Position numbers and translations under genes: made by a program
Notes under the pieces: model-generated
What the model was told of the DNA's origin: nothing
The model's database searches: none
The model's input: only the letters and a program-made list of their open reading frames with translations
Source of the DNA: Mya arenaria
Lineage: Eukaryota; Mollusca; Bivalvia; Myida; Myidae
Length of the DNA: 64,000 bases
Assembly: GCF_026914265.1 (NCBI RefSeq)
Contig: NC_069125.1
Location: forward strand, 71,316,046-71,380,045
Direction of reading: 5' to 3'
Shown here: piece by piece, positions 1-11,589 of the stretch
How the letters are laid out: every line of letters begins with the position of its first letter
How positions within the stretch are numbered: position 1 is the stretch's first letter

Positions 1-870
1 AACCTTTATTGTGCCCCTTTAAGGTATGCTATGCCTCTTGTTTACATTTATATCAACTTTTATTGTGCCCCTTTAAGGTATGCTATGCCTCTTGTTTACA
101 TTTATATCAACCGTTATTGTGCCCCTTTAAGGTGTGTTATGCCTCTTGTTTACATTTATATCAACATATATTGTGCCCCTTTAAGGTATGTTATGCCTCT
201 TGTTTACATTTATATCAACATTTATTGTGCCCCTTAAAGGTATGATGCCTCTTGTTTACATTTATATCAACCTTTATTGTGCCCTTTAAGGTGTGTTTTG
301 CCTCTTGTTTCCATGTGCATTTATCTTTATTGTGCCCCTTAAAGGTATGTTATGCCTCTTGTTTACATTAATATCAACATTTATCGTGCCCCTTAAAGGT
401 GTGTTATGTCTCTTGTTTACATTTATATCAACCTTTATTGTGCCCCTTAAAGATTTGTGTTACGCCTCTTGTTTACATTAATATTAACCTTTATTGTGCC
501 CCTTAAAGGTGTGTTATGCCTCTTGTTTACATTTATATCAACCTTTATTGTGTCCCTTAAAGGTATGTTATGCCTCTTGTTTACATTAATATCAACATTT
601 ATTGTGCCCCTTAAAGGTGTGTTATGCCTCTTGTTTACATTTATATCAACATTTATTGTGCCCCTTAAAGGTATGTTATGCCTCTTGTTTACATTAATAT
701 CAACATTTATTGTGCCCCTTAAAGGTGTGTTATGCCTCTTGTTTACATTTATATCAACATTTATTGTGCCCCTTAAAGGTATGTTATGCCTCTTGTTTAC
801 ATTAATATCAACATTTATTGTGCCCCTTTAAGGTGTGTTATGCCTCTTGTTTCCATGTGCATTAATCTGT
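1..870. repeat. 54-bp minisatellite array, cut by window start
   Basis: About 16 head-to-tail copies of a 54-bp unit, each containing TTATTGTGCCCCTT, ATGCCTCTTGTTTACATT and ATATCAAC. Spacing is exactly 54 bp between the first copies. Two sub-types alternate (GGTATGTTATG with CATTAATATC, and GGTGTGTTATG with CATTTATATC), so the later part is built from 108-bp dimers. The array ends in a degenerate copy carrying TTTCCATGTGCATTAATC. Open frames across it exist because 54 is divisible by three; I see no sign of coding. The array continues left of the window. Confidence 0.95.
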
Positions 871-1137
871 ATTGTTTATTTATGAAATGCGATTCATTTT
901 CAAGGAACATTTAATAAAAGTAATGTATTAAGAAATATTTTAAACGTGCTTCCGACTGTGACATAATACTTTTTCCATTTGTCTTTAATTGAAGTTCAAT
1001 GTAAATATCGTAAACCGCTTAACAGTAGTGGAAACTAATCAACATAAATAACTAATCAACATGAATTTGTAAACACGTAATGCAACAACATGTTGCCAGT
1101 TAATACTTGCATATTGGCACATAACACTTTAAACATG

Positions 1138-1435
1138 CAAACATGTTGTTAACACGTATACCAATACGTACTAGCATATCAAATATATTGACCACACCCG
1201 GATTCTCCACTATGGTATATTATTGGTTATAAATGTATTTAATTGGGAGATCAAAAAGAAATTACAATCAAATAACAACATCAGCACATTTCATTTTAAA
1301 ACAAACATGTTTTAATCACGTATACCAATATGTATTAGCAAATCAAACCATTGACCAAACCGGATTCTCCACCAGGTCATACGTTTGCTTATGAATATAT
1401 TTCATTGGCGGATCGAAAAGACATTACACTCAAAT
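1138..1435 (+). repeat. Diverged direct duplication, offset 164 bp
   Basis: The blocks at about 1138-1290 and 1303-1435 align along their length with an offset of 164 bp. Shared landmarks are CACGTATACCAATA, CGGATTCTCCAC, TATATTTCATTGG/TGTATTTAATTGG and ACAATCAAATAAC/ACACTCAAATAAC. Small indels and many substitutions indicate an old duplication. Confidence 0.75.
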
Positions 1436-1612
1436 AACCAAGTGATCATCTTTTTTCATCATTAAGCTTTACAACAACAAACTCTTCCCACAGCAACAGT
1501 CAGCTAAGAGCGAAATCAGATTACCCATATACAGAACAATACGGCGGGGATTGTATTGCAGATATATTTCGCTGTCCGGAGAGATTCCCGGCATAGGCGA
1601 TTAGTATGTTTA

Positions 1613-1718
1613 AAGGTAAGCCATGTCACGTGATATGACAAGGTCAGTGTCTGATTGGTATTCTTCAAAGGTTAGCCGTATCACGTGATATTACAAGGTC
1701 ATGATAGGATCCGACTAG
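1613..1718 (+). repeat. Short direct duplication carrying TCACGTGATAT E-boxes
   Basis: Two copies of a roughly 55-bp block, each with AAAGGT(A/T)AGCC, TCACGTGATAT and ACAAGGTCA. Each copy carries one palindromic TCACGTGA site (E-box). No adjacent gene start was found, so regulatory use is speculative. Confidence 0.6.
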
Positions 1719-2095
1719 TGTTGGTGTTCATTTTGAAAGAAGAAAATAATGTGTTTTTATTGATGTTAAAACCCAAATCTTATTAACAAAGAGGCGTGCG
1801 ATCAAATCAAAATCAGTGTCCCAATAATCGCGTCACCACGTCACACAGCGTAAAGTAATGAAGCCAACACCACGATATGATGTGATTTACAAAAAGATAG
1901 CCTAAGACATCATGTTACAAGTAAAGCAGACATATGCTATAAGTAAAATAAGTCATTAATGCCTTTTAAACTTTTCGGAGATACATTTTCATATTTCGAT
2001 TCTTCTGTTGAATTAATTTCGGCATATGGCTACGGATAAGGATTCTTTACCAGCAAAGAGAGGGCAAATCCTTTTAAGATTCGTTTTCCATATTC

Positions 2096-2138
2096 GTGCG
2101 TTCATGCATTTACAATGATATAAAATGCATGAACGCAC
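2096..2138. repeat. Perfect 16-bp hairpin
   Basis: Arms 2096-2111 and 2123-2138 are exact reverse complements (GTGCGTTCATGCATTT), with an 11-base loop. It may be the remnant of a fold-back element. Confidence 0.85.
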
Positions 2139-4114
2139 AAATATTAGGAATCAATCTTTGTATTTATATTTTTCTATACTTGTTTAAATTGTCTTGAATG
2201 AATGTTATAAAATGTTTTATTGGGATGTTAGTTCTCGAATTTCGTCATAATTTGCCCCCCCCCCCTACAAGATTTATTTTAAATGCTTTATCACTTAAAA
2301 GGGCTCACATTCTGCGCTTGCTTCGCTCATTTGTATCATAAGAATTTACGGATTTTTTTTATTATTATTACGTAATCGTAAAACGTGAAGGTGTCACCTC
2401 CCTCCCATCCTTTTGTTACAACTTTGATATAATTAGTCAATCTGGTACCATTTTCTCAGAATGCATACAGAAAATTATCTCAAAGAGTACCCCAAGCCCC
2501 CATAGAACATTTATACCCATGTTTAGTGCTTCGCGTTCTTCGACTCTTCTTTGATCCTAACGTGAACTCCAGGAACCGCCGTTCATCTCAAGGGTCACCT
2601 TTCCCGAATACGTTTTATTAATGTAATATAGAAACGCCGAAATGCGACGAAAACCAGGTTTTCAACATTTGTGCAGAGTTTTTTTTTACCAATTAAATAT
2701 GAAATGTATAAGAAAACAGATAGAGAATGTAAACTCTAAAATGTTTATAATGTTTCCCTATGTTTAAACAAGAGCACATCTATCCAAAGATCCGTAGGTG
2801 TGATCTTGACCTTTAATGATTAGACATAGATGTTGCTGGTGACACGCAGTCTTTTTTGGGTTCACTTCTCAAGCCTAAACTGCCTGCTTTTTACCCCAAA
2901 CCCTGGCTTCCGCTGGTTTTATAGCGTCTGGGTGTACTTCAGAAAGTTACCTGCCTGTTCGACTTCTGCCATGTTGTCCATAATGTTTTTTCTAGCACAG
3001 TACGGGTCTGATCCCCTTGTAGAGGATTAAAGCTCCTTCACGGAAGTTGATTATCCTTTAGCCCACCCCCACCCCCGGTTCATCTATTCGCAGTTTTTTT
3101 TTCATTTGACTTTTTGACGAGGCGTCAATCCTAATATTACTTTAGATGGTCGTAATGTTGGCATATTCGCCCAATTTTCCATTCAGAGCCATTCTGGTCG
3201 TGTCACAAGTCAGTGGTTAATCGTGTTCAGTTACTTTGCCAGCAATTGCCGAGTTGAAAGGCAGCTTTTACAATTCCGGTGAGATGGGAAATACAAGAAG
3301 GAATTTCAATTGTTCGCGTGCAACACTCAAATTTGAGCCCGGGTTCAACTTTTTACCACTAGACCAACTATCTGATCTTATTTTGAATTCCTTAAATGCA
3401 TGACCAAGTATCAATCTTGGCAATTCAATATACAAGGACTTACAAGCCATGACCATCATATATGACCTTGATGAGCACCACAATCTATTCATTGGCACCA
3501 CAACGTTCAGAAAATCGAGCGTAGTGCAGCAAGTATAACAAATAAAGTTCTAAAATTTGTAACTCGGCAACATTTTGTCAATAAAAAGCCACACACATGT
3601 AAAGAAAATGCTTAAACCTAAGGTATGTGAACAATTCTCACGAAAATCCGTTTACGTTGTCAACACTAACGTCTAGCAAGTTATGCAAGTTCTAGACGAT
3701 CAGATATTAAATTTTATTCAGAACTTTTACCTTTAGAACAACTCATGGCCATTCCTATGTGGAACTAAATTCTCCTATTTTTTAAAATTACTCGTATAAA
3801 CCTCTAAAAATGAAAAATAAGAAACCATACTCACTGTTTACATCCATATTCCACTCATTGGCACTATAACGGAAGACGCGTTGGAGCATTTTCAACACAT
3901 AACAAAATGTTATGGCTCCAATGATTACCCGGCGTGTATCCGCCTGGCAAAGTTACAGGCCAAAAATGGATTCCAGTATCCTGGTGATCCACATCCACCA
4001 GCTAGCTGATGAGAGCCCCTTTAAGGAGAGAAGGCTCCCAGTTCCCTGCTATTGCTCCATTAATTATCGCACATCTTTAAAACCTATCACATAAGTTATA
4101 TATAATGTGTTCAG

Positions 4115-4270
4115 TGTTAGTATTGCGGTCAAGCGTTTGCATCGCACGCCGCACACGACAGCAACGCGCGCCGATCACATCCGCATGAAAAAGCCTGGAC
4201 ATGCAAGGAGTGTGGACAACAATTTGGTCACCGGTTCGACATTAAAATGCACATTTATGCGCGTTCATGA
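4115..4270 (+). pseudogene. C2H2 zinc-finger relic
   Basis: One frame reads as two adjacent classical zinc fingers. The second is clear: TCKECGQQFGHRFDIKMH has C-x2-C and the first histidine 12 residues later. The linker before it contains HEKAWTC. The first finger is damaged: a TAG stop sits between its two zinc-binding cysteines (codon 4118-4120) and Asn replaces its first histidine. The second finger loses its last histidine to a stop at 4268-4270. The run lacks a start and neighbouring fingers. I infer a decayed fragment of a C2H2 factor; a real exon with sequence errors is less likely. Confidence 0.45.
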
Positions 4271-4396
4271 AGGTACAGTTTACAATTTATATCATGTCGC
4301 ACGAGTATATTTAACGCATTTCATTCCCTTCTCATGAAACACACCATATAGGCATGCTAAACTAGCCGTTCTAATAAAGATCTAACGTTGACATTT

Positions 4397-5123
4397 TTTT
4401 CGCCCACCTCAGATAAATAGATAAAAAAATAACCATGCTAGAAATTCTTATCTTGCCCACGGGCAAAGATAATACAAGTACCCGTATGGAAATCTTTTTT
4501 TAATGGTCATCACATTGTAATTACCTCCCCTGTTGAAGACTGAAGATTATAAGTATCTTCCATGGCCGAGAGTGTGTGATAGGTTAATTCCGATTTGCGT
4601 AGACGAGGTTTACCGAGTTTCCGCAAAACACCCTGCGCGAGGGTCGGGATGAACCTATCTTACACGAGCGGCTATGGTAGATGCTTTTTCTCCCACCTCG
4701 GTTAAACAAAATTAAGTAAAAGTGTATTTTTTCTGGAACTCTTTTGTGCTGACTGAAAGTAATTGCGTATGAATATGTGATCATTCGTGGTTATCTTGGA
4801 TATGCGCGCAGTGATTCAGATTATGTAGTCAAAATCGGTCTTTAAATAGTTCAAAGGAGAGTGAAGCATTATTTCTTGAAGGGTGTGTGAAAACTGTTTT
4901 ATGGTGACATTTGAAGCGAAAAATAATTAATTAGCGTTTTAAATATTGCCACAAGACGAGGTTTCCATGATGCTACAGACGACAGTCTTCAACAAGGGAG
5001 GTAATAACAATGTGGCGACAATTAAAAAGGAGTTCCATACGGGCATTTTATCTTCGCCCGTGGGCAAGATAAGAGTTTCTAGCAGGATTAATTTATTGGA
5101 TCTACTTATCTAAGGTGGGAGAA
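4397..5123. mobile_element. Fold-back (long inverted repeat) element
   Basis: About 140 bases at 4397-4541 match the reverse complement of 4985-5123 at roughly 80% identity. Landmarks in the arms are CCCACCT, GATAAATAGAT, TCTTATCTTGCCCACGGGCA, CCCGTATGGA and ATTACCTCCC. The 440-bp interior has no coding sequence. This is the structure of a non-autonomous long-TIR or fold-back element. Target-site duplication is not evident and no transposase is present. Confidence 0.75.
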
Positions 5124-6439
5124 ACTTATATCATTATATCATGTTATATTACTTTCTAAAAGTGACGTATGAAAGTGATTGTGCGCGTACACACGCATCC
5201 AATATTCTTGAAATGAACTTTCTACGGGAGACAACGTTTACTGCCTTGCATATAACATGAATTTTCAGATTTTTGCGAAATATTTTGCTCTGTTGGGATT
5301 TTACATTTATTATATTCTTAAATAAAATTGAGAATAAGTGAACTTGTTTAAGTCTAGATGACAATTTAAGAGGGTACTCTGCTTACCATTGTTTCGAACC
5401 TTCCAACAGCCCTGAGGCTCTTTACATCGCATGACCTTTGATTCTACGAACATGAAAAGTCATTGACTCGTTGGACGTATTTTAGCATTTTGGCAGGAAG
5501 ACCGAAATTACATTTTGTAATTTAAAAAATAAATTGTTGATATGCAAGCAAATTACCATACACAAATAATTCAAAGTGCTGAAAAGGTATGCTGTTCTCC
5601 ACTTAAACTCATTTTCAGCACTACCCTCGAACAAACTGTTGTATTAATACGTTGTTATTGTTGATAGATACTTTTTATTCCTCCATAAGACTCCGCATCC
5701 CTCCCCTGACCCCAGCTTCTCAGTTAAATGGGATTCTTATCACCTTGAATCATAGGAAAATGCAACTTATTCTAAATTTATTGTTTATTCTCTATGACAC
5801 TTTACCAAACACGTGTTATATTTAAATCTAGACAAAAAGTAACGTGTTTTATTTGTAAAATATTTTTGTCCAAAATGAACTGGGTTTTTTTCAAAAGCAA
5901 TCATTTAATGCATTAATTTGATATGCCAAACATGTAAACTTCAAAATCAAGGAACGTGGAGAGCCCGTTTGTCATACAGGGTACCTCTGGGCGGATGAAA
6001 CTGGTGTGTGGCATCTAGCCGGGTCACGGGCACTGGCTTCGGACCTGACAGGATCACTGAAATAAGAAAAGCTTGGATAATCTCTCTTAAGCAAACGTTC
6101 TTTTTTTATCCATCTTTTATTATTATTTCTGTTATTAAACCTTGGTTAAAAACTGTATATGCTTTTAATCAAACCATTTTAGGAGATATTTTTGAAAATC
6201 AAACGCATATCAACCATCTTATCGATATTTGAATAGTAAGAGCGATTTTACGATTCACAAACTAGTGTAAAAGCTTACATCTGGTCACTTTAAAGGATTG
6301 ACGTAACACTAACTTGATGTTTAATTGCTTTAACGATATGTTGATGTATCGTCTGTGATAACACAACAAAACACGACTTCGCGTTAAGTGAGCATGGCCA
6401 GGCCATTGCTATTAGATCCATATCAGTATATTGATACAA
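5124..6439. other. Intergenic DNA, nothing recognised
   Basis: AT-rich sequence without supportable exons. A GC-richer patch near 5960-6060 may be an old dispersed repeat but has no clear family. Confidence 0.5.
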
Positions 6440-6602
6440 TCAATGATAGTTGAGCGTACATCTGGGCGTGATAGCGTGGATGCGGCGCCTGTTTCGGAGC
6501 CGATGGTCTCTGTAGATGCACAGGGCTGTTAGGAGGAGTGCAGCGAACGTCACGCAGCCAATCACAGTCCCCGCTATCGCCCAAGGAGACATGCCCTCCG
6601 GA
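6440..6602 (-). CDS. Gene A exon 3 (transmembrane helix and tail)
   Basis: 163 nt after a strong pyrimidine-rich acceptor ending GCATATTTAG. The first base T completes the split Cys codon, and the frame runs to TGA at 6440-6442. It encodes a 24-residue hydrophobic helix starting WAIAGTVIGC and a tail rich in Arg. GC content is visibly higher than in the flanks. Confidence 0.9.
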
Positions 6603-7316
6603 CTAAATATGCAAAAGAAAGGGATGAGAAAGACTATACCCTTTCGTTGAGGTTACGTCTAGATCACTTAACAGCCACCTAGCTGTATGGGTAAAACATG
6701 TTTGGAGTATTGTGCAAAACATTTTTGTGCATAACCTGTTTCATTAGTTATCATGAACTAGAGCAAACTAGTAAACTACCAAATTTGTAACATGGTTCTA
6801 TCAAAAACGCTACTGTATCTACCGCGTCGCAACGGTACAATCAGTATTTCGTCAATAATGGATTCAAAGGGAATTAGCACAAACTGTCGTCGGAAAAAGT
6901 TTAAATATCCCTGTTACAACGTAATAGCAACATCCAATATTTCAAAGACAGTGAGACCATTCCATGACTCATACTCGTCAAGGCAGCCCAGCAATACTCA
7001 TATATCGCCTGCCAGGACAACCGAACACTACCAACATGTCGTCCTTACCAGCATTGCGTAGTATCGTCATCGCAACACTCGAACCCGTCACTACAGTAAA
7101 CACCCTCCGTTATCCCGGAGTAAGTACACACGACCGAACACACGCCTGGAACAGAATACACACCACCATGACACCATTATACCGCTACTCCTGTTACGAA
7201 AAACAGCACCATTAACAATTTAATACATAAATCCATAATCGACCACATACCGTTAACTATTTTAATAACTCACCATTTTGTATACAGAAGGACAAGAAAA
7301 TCACAAGAGTTCTCAT
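6440..7316 (-). CDS. Gene A: six-cysteine single-pass membrane protein (Shisa/WBP1/VOPP1-like, STMC6 type)
   Basis: Three exons (7274-7316, 7049-7145, 6440-6602) join in frame at consensus splice sites to give a 100-residue protein. An in-frame TAG lies four codons before the ATG, so this start is the first available. Residues 1-14 form a hydrophobic signal peptide (TLVIFLSFC). The ectodomain has cysteines at 21, 32, 38-39 and 46-47 (C-x10-C-x5-CC-x6-CC), plus Cys17 close to the expected cleavage site. A transmembrane helix spans about 54-77 and is followed by a basic stop-transfer segment (RDHRLRNRRR) and a short tail ending at TGA. Signal, clustered cysteines with a terminal CC, helix and short tail match the STMC6 superfamily of transmembrane adaptors that bind trafficking and signalling partners. 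No PPxY motif is visible, so the partner is unknown. It is a tandem paralogue of gene B. Confidence 0.85.
7049..7145 (-). CDS. Gene A exon 2 (cysteine domain)
   Basis: 97 nt between acceptor TTCTGTTCCAG and donor GTAAGG. It starts with two bases completing a Gly codon and ends with TG of a split Cys codon (phase 2). It encodes the motif YCSDGFECC among others. Only one of the three frames is open. Confidence 0.85.
7274..7316 (-). CDS. Gene A exon 1 (signal peptide)
   Basis: 43 nt: 14 codons plus one base, ending AATG at a GTGAGT donor (phase 1). Short 5' exons carrying the signal peptide also open gene B. Confidence 0.8.
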
Positions 7317-8799
7317 TCCGTCTGTCTATACATTTTATCACTTAACTTTATCGACACTTCACATCTTCTGTTTGGTCTTTTGCTTTGTCGTCAAATCAAA
7401 CCCTATTGTTTAAATTATAGTCTGATGGTAATACAAGTATACCTCTGTCGTCTATACCCAATATTGGCAATACGCAATCCAATTTGAATTTAAGTCATGA
7501 TTGTTTCATTAATTCAAATGGCAAGTCAATAAAACATCAATAATGAATAAAATCTTTTTTTTGCGAAATACATCAGCTAATACCAATGAGCTATGATTTT
7601 GATTTTCGGATCTGGTAAGTGGTTAATTAATCCTTGTACGAGTAAATCCTTTAAAGAGTTTCCCCCCCTCCCCCCCCCCCCCCCCCACACTCACACATAC
7701 ACACATTAAAATCCGGAATACCGTATAGAATAGTCATTGAAACTTCCCAATATTACTTGAATTTCGTTTTTCTTATTTAAATGTAGGCTTCTCTGTTCAT
7801 TTTTACAGCGATCAGTTATAATACACGCATAACGAGGCGTATTTGAATAACATATACAGCCTATGTAGGCCGTTATTGGAGCGGTTTTTGGAATAATTAA
7901 GACAAATCGTGATATCTTTCCTTGAGTTGTCATAGTAATTACAACGAGCAAATATAATGTAAATACGATTGATACATTATGTAAATGACGAGCAATATTT
8001 GGAAAAGCGACCGTTAACTCAGTACAAACATAATTATGCACTTCAGACTATGCTGTGTCATTTCTGAAAGCTGACATACCCATTGGCAACAACATACAAG
8101 TTCAGCTTTACTCCAAAAGGCCATGAAATAGAAGCAATATCAGTCAAAGACAACATTTTTAGAGATGTGTTTTCACTGCCAGGTGCCTCCTTATAAACAA
8201 TGTTAAAGTACTTTCATTTTTTATGAATCGTTTATTCTTGGACATAATAAGATTTATTTTGAAACAACTAGATTTTATTTGAATTTAAAGTTTAATCTTA
8301 ATTCGATTAACTAATATTCGCTTTGCATTCAACTGAGTTTTCAAATCGTACGACATTTTTTCGCACGGTCGTTGATTAGATTTCCCCTCACACTGTACAC
8401 TCAAACATGGCTCAAAATTAAATATTATTTTGACTTCCATACTATCAGACTTCACTGCAGTATCTATAAGAATACCACATCAGGACCGTATTATATCCTT
8501 CGAAATAAAAATTATTTCGAAATATCGATTTCAGATTGTTGATTTATATACCCATCATAAATCCACACGCAATAAATATCGCAAAATACGGTAGTCCGTA
8601 TTCCACTCTTGTGACGTCACGTCATAACAAGTATCGTTGCGCGATGTTAAAATTACGTCATAAAACAAAATAGTGCGTCGTTAAAATGACATTTATTATG
8701 AAAACATGTGGCTTTTAAGTGATCTAACCAGTAATGTATATAACAAAGTGTTGTTATTACTGCATTTTGATTCGGAATGTCGTATTCGACTCTCGTGGA
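7317..8799. other. Intergenic DNA between genes A and B, left part
   Basis: AT-rich, with a near-uninterrupted C-run at about 7662-7686 followed by CA-rich sequence. No exon was recognised. The promoter of gene A should lie at the left end on the minus strand, but I see no clear TATA box close to its ATG. Confidence 0.5.
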
Positions 8800-9090
8800 T
8801 TTCGGATTTGGCTTCCTTTCCTTCTGATAGTAGTTTCTTGCCTTCGGATATCTCTTTCTTGTCTTCGGATTAGGCTTCCATGCCTTCGGATAGGGCTTCC
8901 TTGACTTGGGGTAGGGCTTCCATGCCTTCGGATAGGGCTTTTTTGCCTTCAGATAGGACTCCCTTGCCTTCGGCCGAGGCTTCCTTGCCTTCGGATAGGG
9001 CTTTCTTGTCTTCGGATTGGGCTCCCATGCCTTCGGATAGGGCCTTCTTGTCTTCGGATTGGGCTTCAATGCCTTCGGATAGGGTTGTAT
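8800..9090 (-). repeat. 21-bp tandem repeat, open on minus strand (7-residue Lys/Pro/Tyr repeats)
   Basis: About 13 imperfect copies of a 21-bp unit with core CCTTCGGATAGGGCTTCC on the plus strand. On the minus strand an ORF (8653-9144, 163 codons) runs through all copies as basic heptads of the type KPYPKAR/KPNPKTR, rich in Lys, Pro and Tyr. Substitutions among copies often keep the K-P-x-P-K pattern. The ORF start has no signal peptide and no homologous domain is recognisable outside the repeat. It could be an exon of a repetitive structural protein or just a minisatellite with a 3n period; I favour the latter. Confidence 0.6.
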
Positions 9091-9403
9091 TGAGAGATTT
9101 GTAGAGTCTTTGTAAAACTGTACGTCAACGTTTGTTTTTTTCATTTGTCGAACACTTTTTTCCTGTAGCTTGTACGTAAGTATGAGCTATAGTTTCTGTT
9201 ATCCAATCATGTGGCTTAGTTTAGTGGTTTATGTACTATAACGTTTCACCCATAGCAACCATGATAAGTGGCTCATTTTTTTGTTTTGGTTTGTTTGAAA
9301 ACTGAGCAACCTAAGAAGATTTCAAGATTTCAAGATTTATTTAGATCATGGGTTATTACAACCATGTGATCGGAACAATAACACTTTAACAAACAATTAA
9401 TTA

Positions 9404-9514
<111 letters not shown>

Positions 9515-9567
9515 AAAGTAGACATATTTTACAAACAGTTTCCTATAATAGGAAATACTAAGAATTG

Positions 9568-9924
9568 TTTTCTTAAATGAAATAAAGTTTTTTTAACAAA
9601 TCTTGAATGAAATAATGAACTATTGGTGTAAATATAAGGAACGCGGGAAAAGATCAACCACTTGAAATCACTTTAAAACGTAAAATTGAAACACTTCTGG
9701 TACCAATATATTTAAAATATAATAAACTAACCCTTTTAAAAATGTTGATCTATATTTTACGGGACCTGCAGACACAATACAACCAACAACAAGATCAATA
9801 GTTTTCATGTATATTGTTATGCAATGAAGTTCGATCCGAACATATCCGAAGATGTTGCGTTCATCGATTGATGAACGCAATTGCCGAAAGGCAGTTCATT
9901 TAAGAAATGGAAGTTGAGGTGTAA
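9568..9924 (-). repeat. Dispersed repeat, copy 1 (partner near 59.3-59.8 kb)
   Basis: The body at about 9645-9924 matches, as reverse complement, 59314-59593. Landmarks are GATCAACCACTTGAAATCAC, ACGGGACCTGC, CGAACATATCCGAAGATGTT, GCGTTCATCGATTGATGAAC and CAACTTCC at the end. Directly left of it, 9568-9641 matches 59683-59760 in the same (plus) orientation. Body and flank therefore have opposite relative orientation at the two loci. No coding sequence. It is probably a non-autonomous transposable element of unknown class. Confidence 0.75.
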
Positions 9925-9935
9925 ATATATATGTA

Positions 9936-11299
9936 TAACAAGAATTTAAAATTTATTTTCAATATGGTTTTATCTGAGAATAAAACCATTGTCTAGTTTT
10001 ATTCTTTGGCTCGAAGCAAATTGTCACACAATTTATTTTTCTATTACTATCGAGGTGCGTTTCGTTTCCACTGGCTTTTGAATAAACCACGACTTATACC
10101 TCCATTCGTGTATTTTGTGCATCTCCTGAAAGTGACTCTTTTTCAAAATCAATACATACATATGTATAATAAAAATCAATTTTGACTGATTAACCTTTAA
10201 CTACTTACTAAATAACGCATTTATGGAAAATATTAAATACTGATAACATGATTATAACCGTGTATTGAATAGCAGAAAGCGCCAAAAATATTAAATGATT
10301 GGTGAATGGTAAACGATTTACTGTGGTCTACTATAGTCTCATAAGGTAAAAACACCGTGCTTTATGTTCATTTCTTTCAAATTAAACTCGATATCCTTAA
10401 TAAAAACCATTGTTTTCGACATTTATTCATCCTTTTGGAATATTAAAACACTATTACTACTTGTGGTAAATCTTATCTAGGAGTAAGAGTGCATCTTTTA
10501 AGGTTTACTGATGCAAAATAGTTCAACTAAAAAATGAAGGAACTTAGAATGCTCGGCATTCCCTGCCCATTTTTGAATTGTGGAACAAATCTTATTGCTA
10601 CTTTTGTATAACGCTTGAAGACAAAAACCTTTTTTTGTTTTAATAGCGTACAGAAGTCATCAGTCACCTTGCTGATTAAATAAAATATTTGCAAATGAGC
10701 TGTCAAGAGTTAACTAATGGTTGACTCTGATAATCATGAAATAACCACTTTTTTAGAACAAAACCATATTTTATTTTTTTTTCTGATGTAAGAAAAATAC
10801 ACACATAATCTCAAATTTTGGTGGTTTAAATAACTTATTTGTTTTTGCCTGTATGTTATCAAGAGATCTCAAAGCAGGTATATGATTATACACTGATATG
10901 TCTAAGGACATTAGTTGCTCACTAACACATCAATATTAAAACAATAATTATTACGAGATACATTTTATTCCTGGCAATGATACTGTAATACAATTCTAGG
11001 TATTGGTGCGGTTACAGATGTATCAAGCATTTGTTTTAAGAAAAACATAATATAGAAAACACTGAATCGTTTATAACAGAATACTTCATGTCATAGAATG
11101 AAGACATCAATCTAAATCATTTTATGAGAATGAGGACATAATGTGTTTTAGGAACGATCATAAATGTAGAACATTATAATAAATTATCACGTTTAATTAG
11201 TTCAAAACCCGTAAACAGAACACGGTAGTTTCACAGACAGAACATACAAAATGCCGAACAAGACATTTGCGAGTCATACCAGGCTGTCATCATGTGTGT
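9936..11299. other. Intergenic DNA, nothing recognised
   Basis: AT-rich, without supportable exons, RNA genes or repeats on inspection of both strands. Confidence 0.5.
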
Positions 11300-11587
11300 A
11301 AGCTTATTTATACTCGCACTCGGGTCTTGCCCATACGGCGAGTGCTCCGTAAAGATTGTTAGTCATTTTAGGTTGTTGGAGCATAGTGCACAGACAGCGT
11401 GTAACCTGGTTAGAGCTACCTTGGTCCTTTAACGTGCACTTGTGTATAGCACTGTCACACGGGACCCCCATTTAACGTCCCTCCCGGAAGACGATTAGTA
11501 TTTTTAGTGATGCGACGGGAAATCGAACCTGCGACCCCGGGATTGTTAGTCAAGTGTGTTACCACTAGACCACGGATCCGCCACACA
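11300..11587 (-). mobile_element. tRNA-derived SINE
   Basis: The reverse strand begins at about 11585 with a tRNA-like head. An A box TGGTCTAGTGGTAACAC is followed about 35 bases later by a B box GGTTCGATTTCC, then by a tRNA-unrelated body with GGGACGTTAAATGGGGGTCC and GCACGTTAAAGGACC. The head lacks a clean anticodon arm and CCA-proximal stem, so it is an RNA polymerase III promoter remnant and not a functional tRNA. The body ends near 11300 in A/T-rich sequence. Flanking duplications are not clear. Confidence 0.75.
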
Positions 11588-11589
11588 CA

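Larger units (their letters stand above)
871..4114. other. Non-coding stretch with small duplications
   Basis: No convincing gene or exon. It holds a diverged direct duplication, an E-box-bearing duplication and a short perfect hairpin (listed separately), a C-run near 2259 and otherwise AT-rich unique-looking DNA. Sequence around 2770-3080 has the look of a decayed dispersed repeat, but I could not assign it. Confidence 0.6.

Noticed and set aside
3310..3395. Second tRNA-derived SINE (TTGGTCTAGTGGTAAA on the minus strand)
   Set aside because: An A-box-like sequence exists, but the B box is degenerate (GGGCTCAAATTTG) and no SINE body could be aligned to the 11.3 kb copy.
6008..6232. Plus-strand 74-codon ORF as a gene
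   Set aside because: The GC-rich start is followed by low-complexity AT-rich codons. No domain or splice context.
11511..11585. Functional tRNA gene
   Set aside because: A and B boxes are present, but no proper cloverleaf or anticodon arm can be drawn and a SINE body follows directly.
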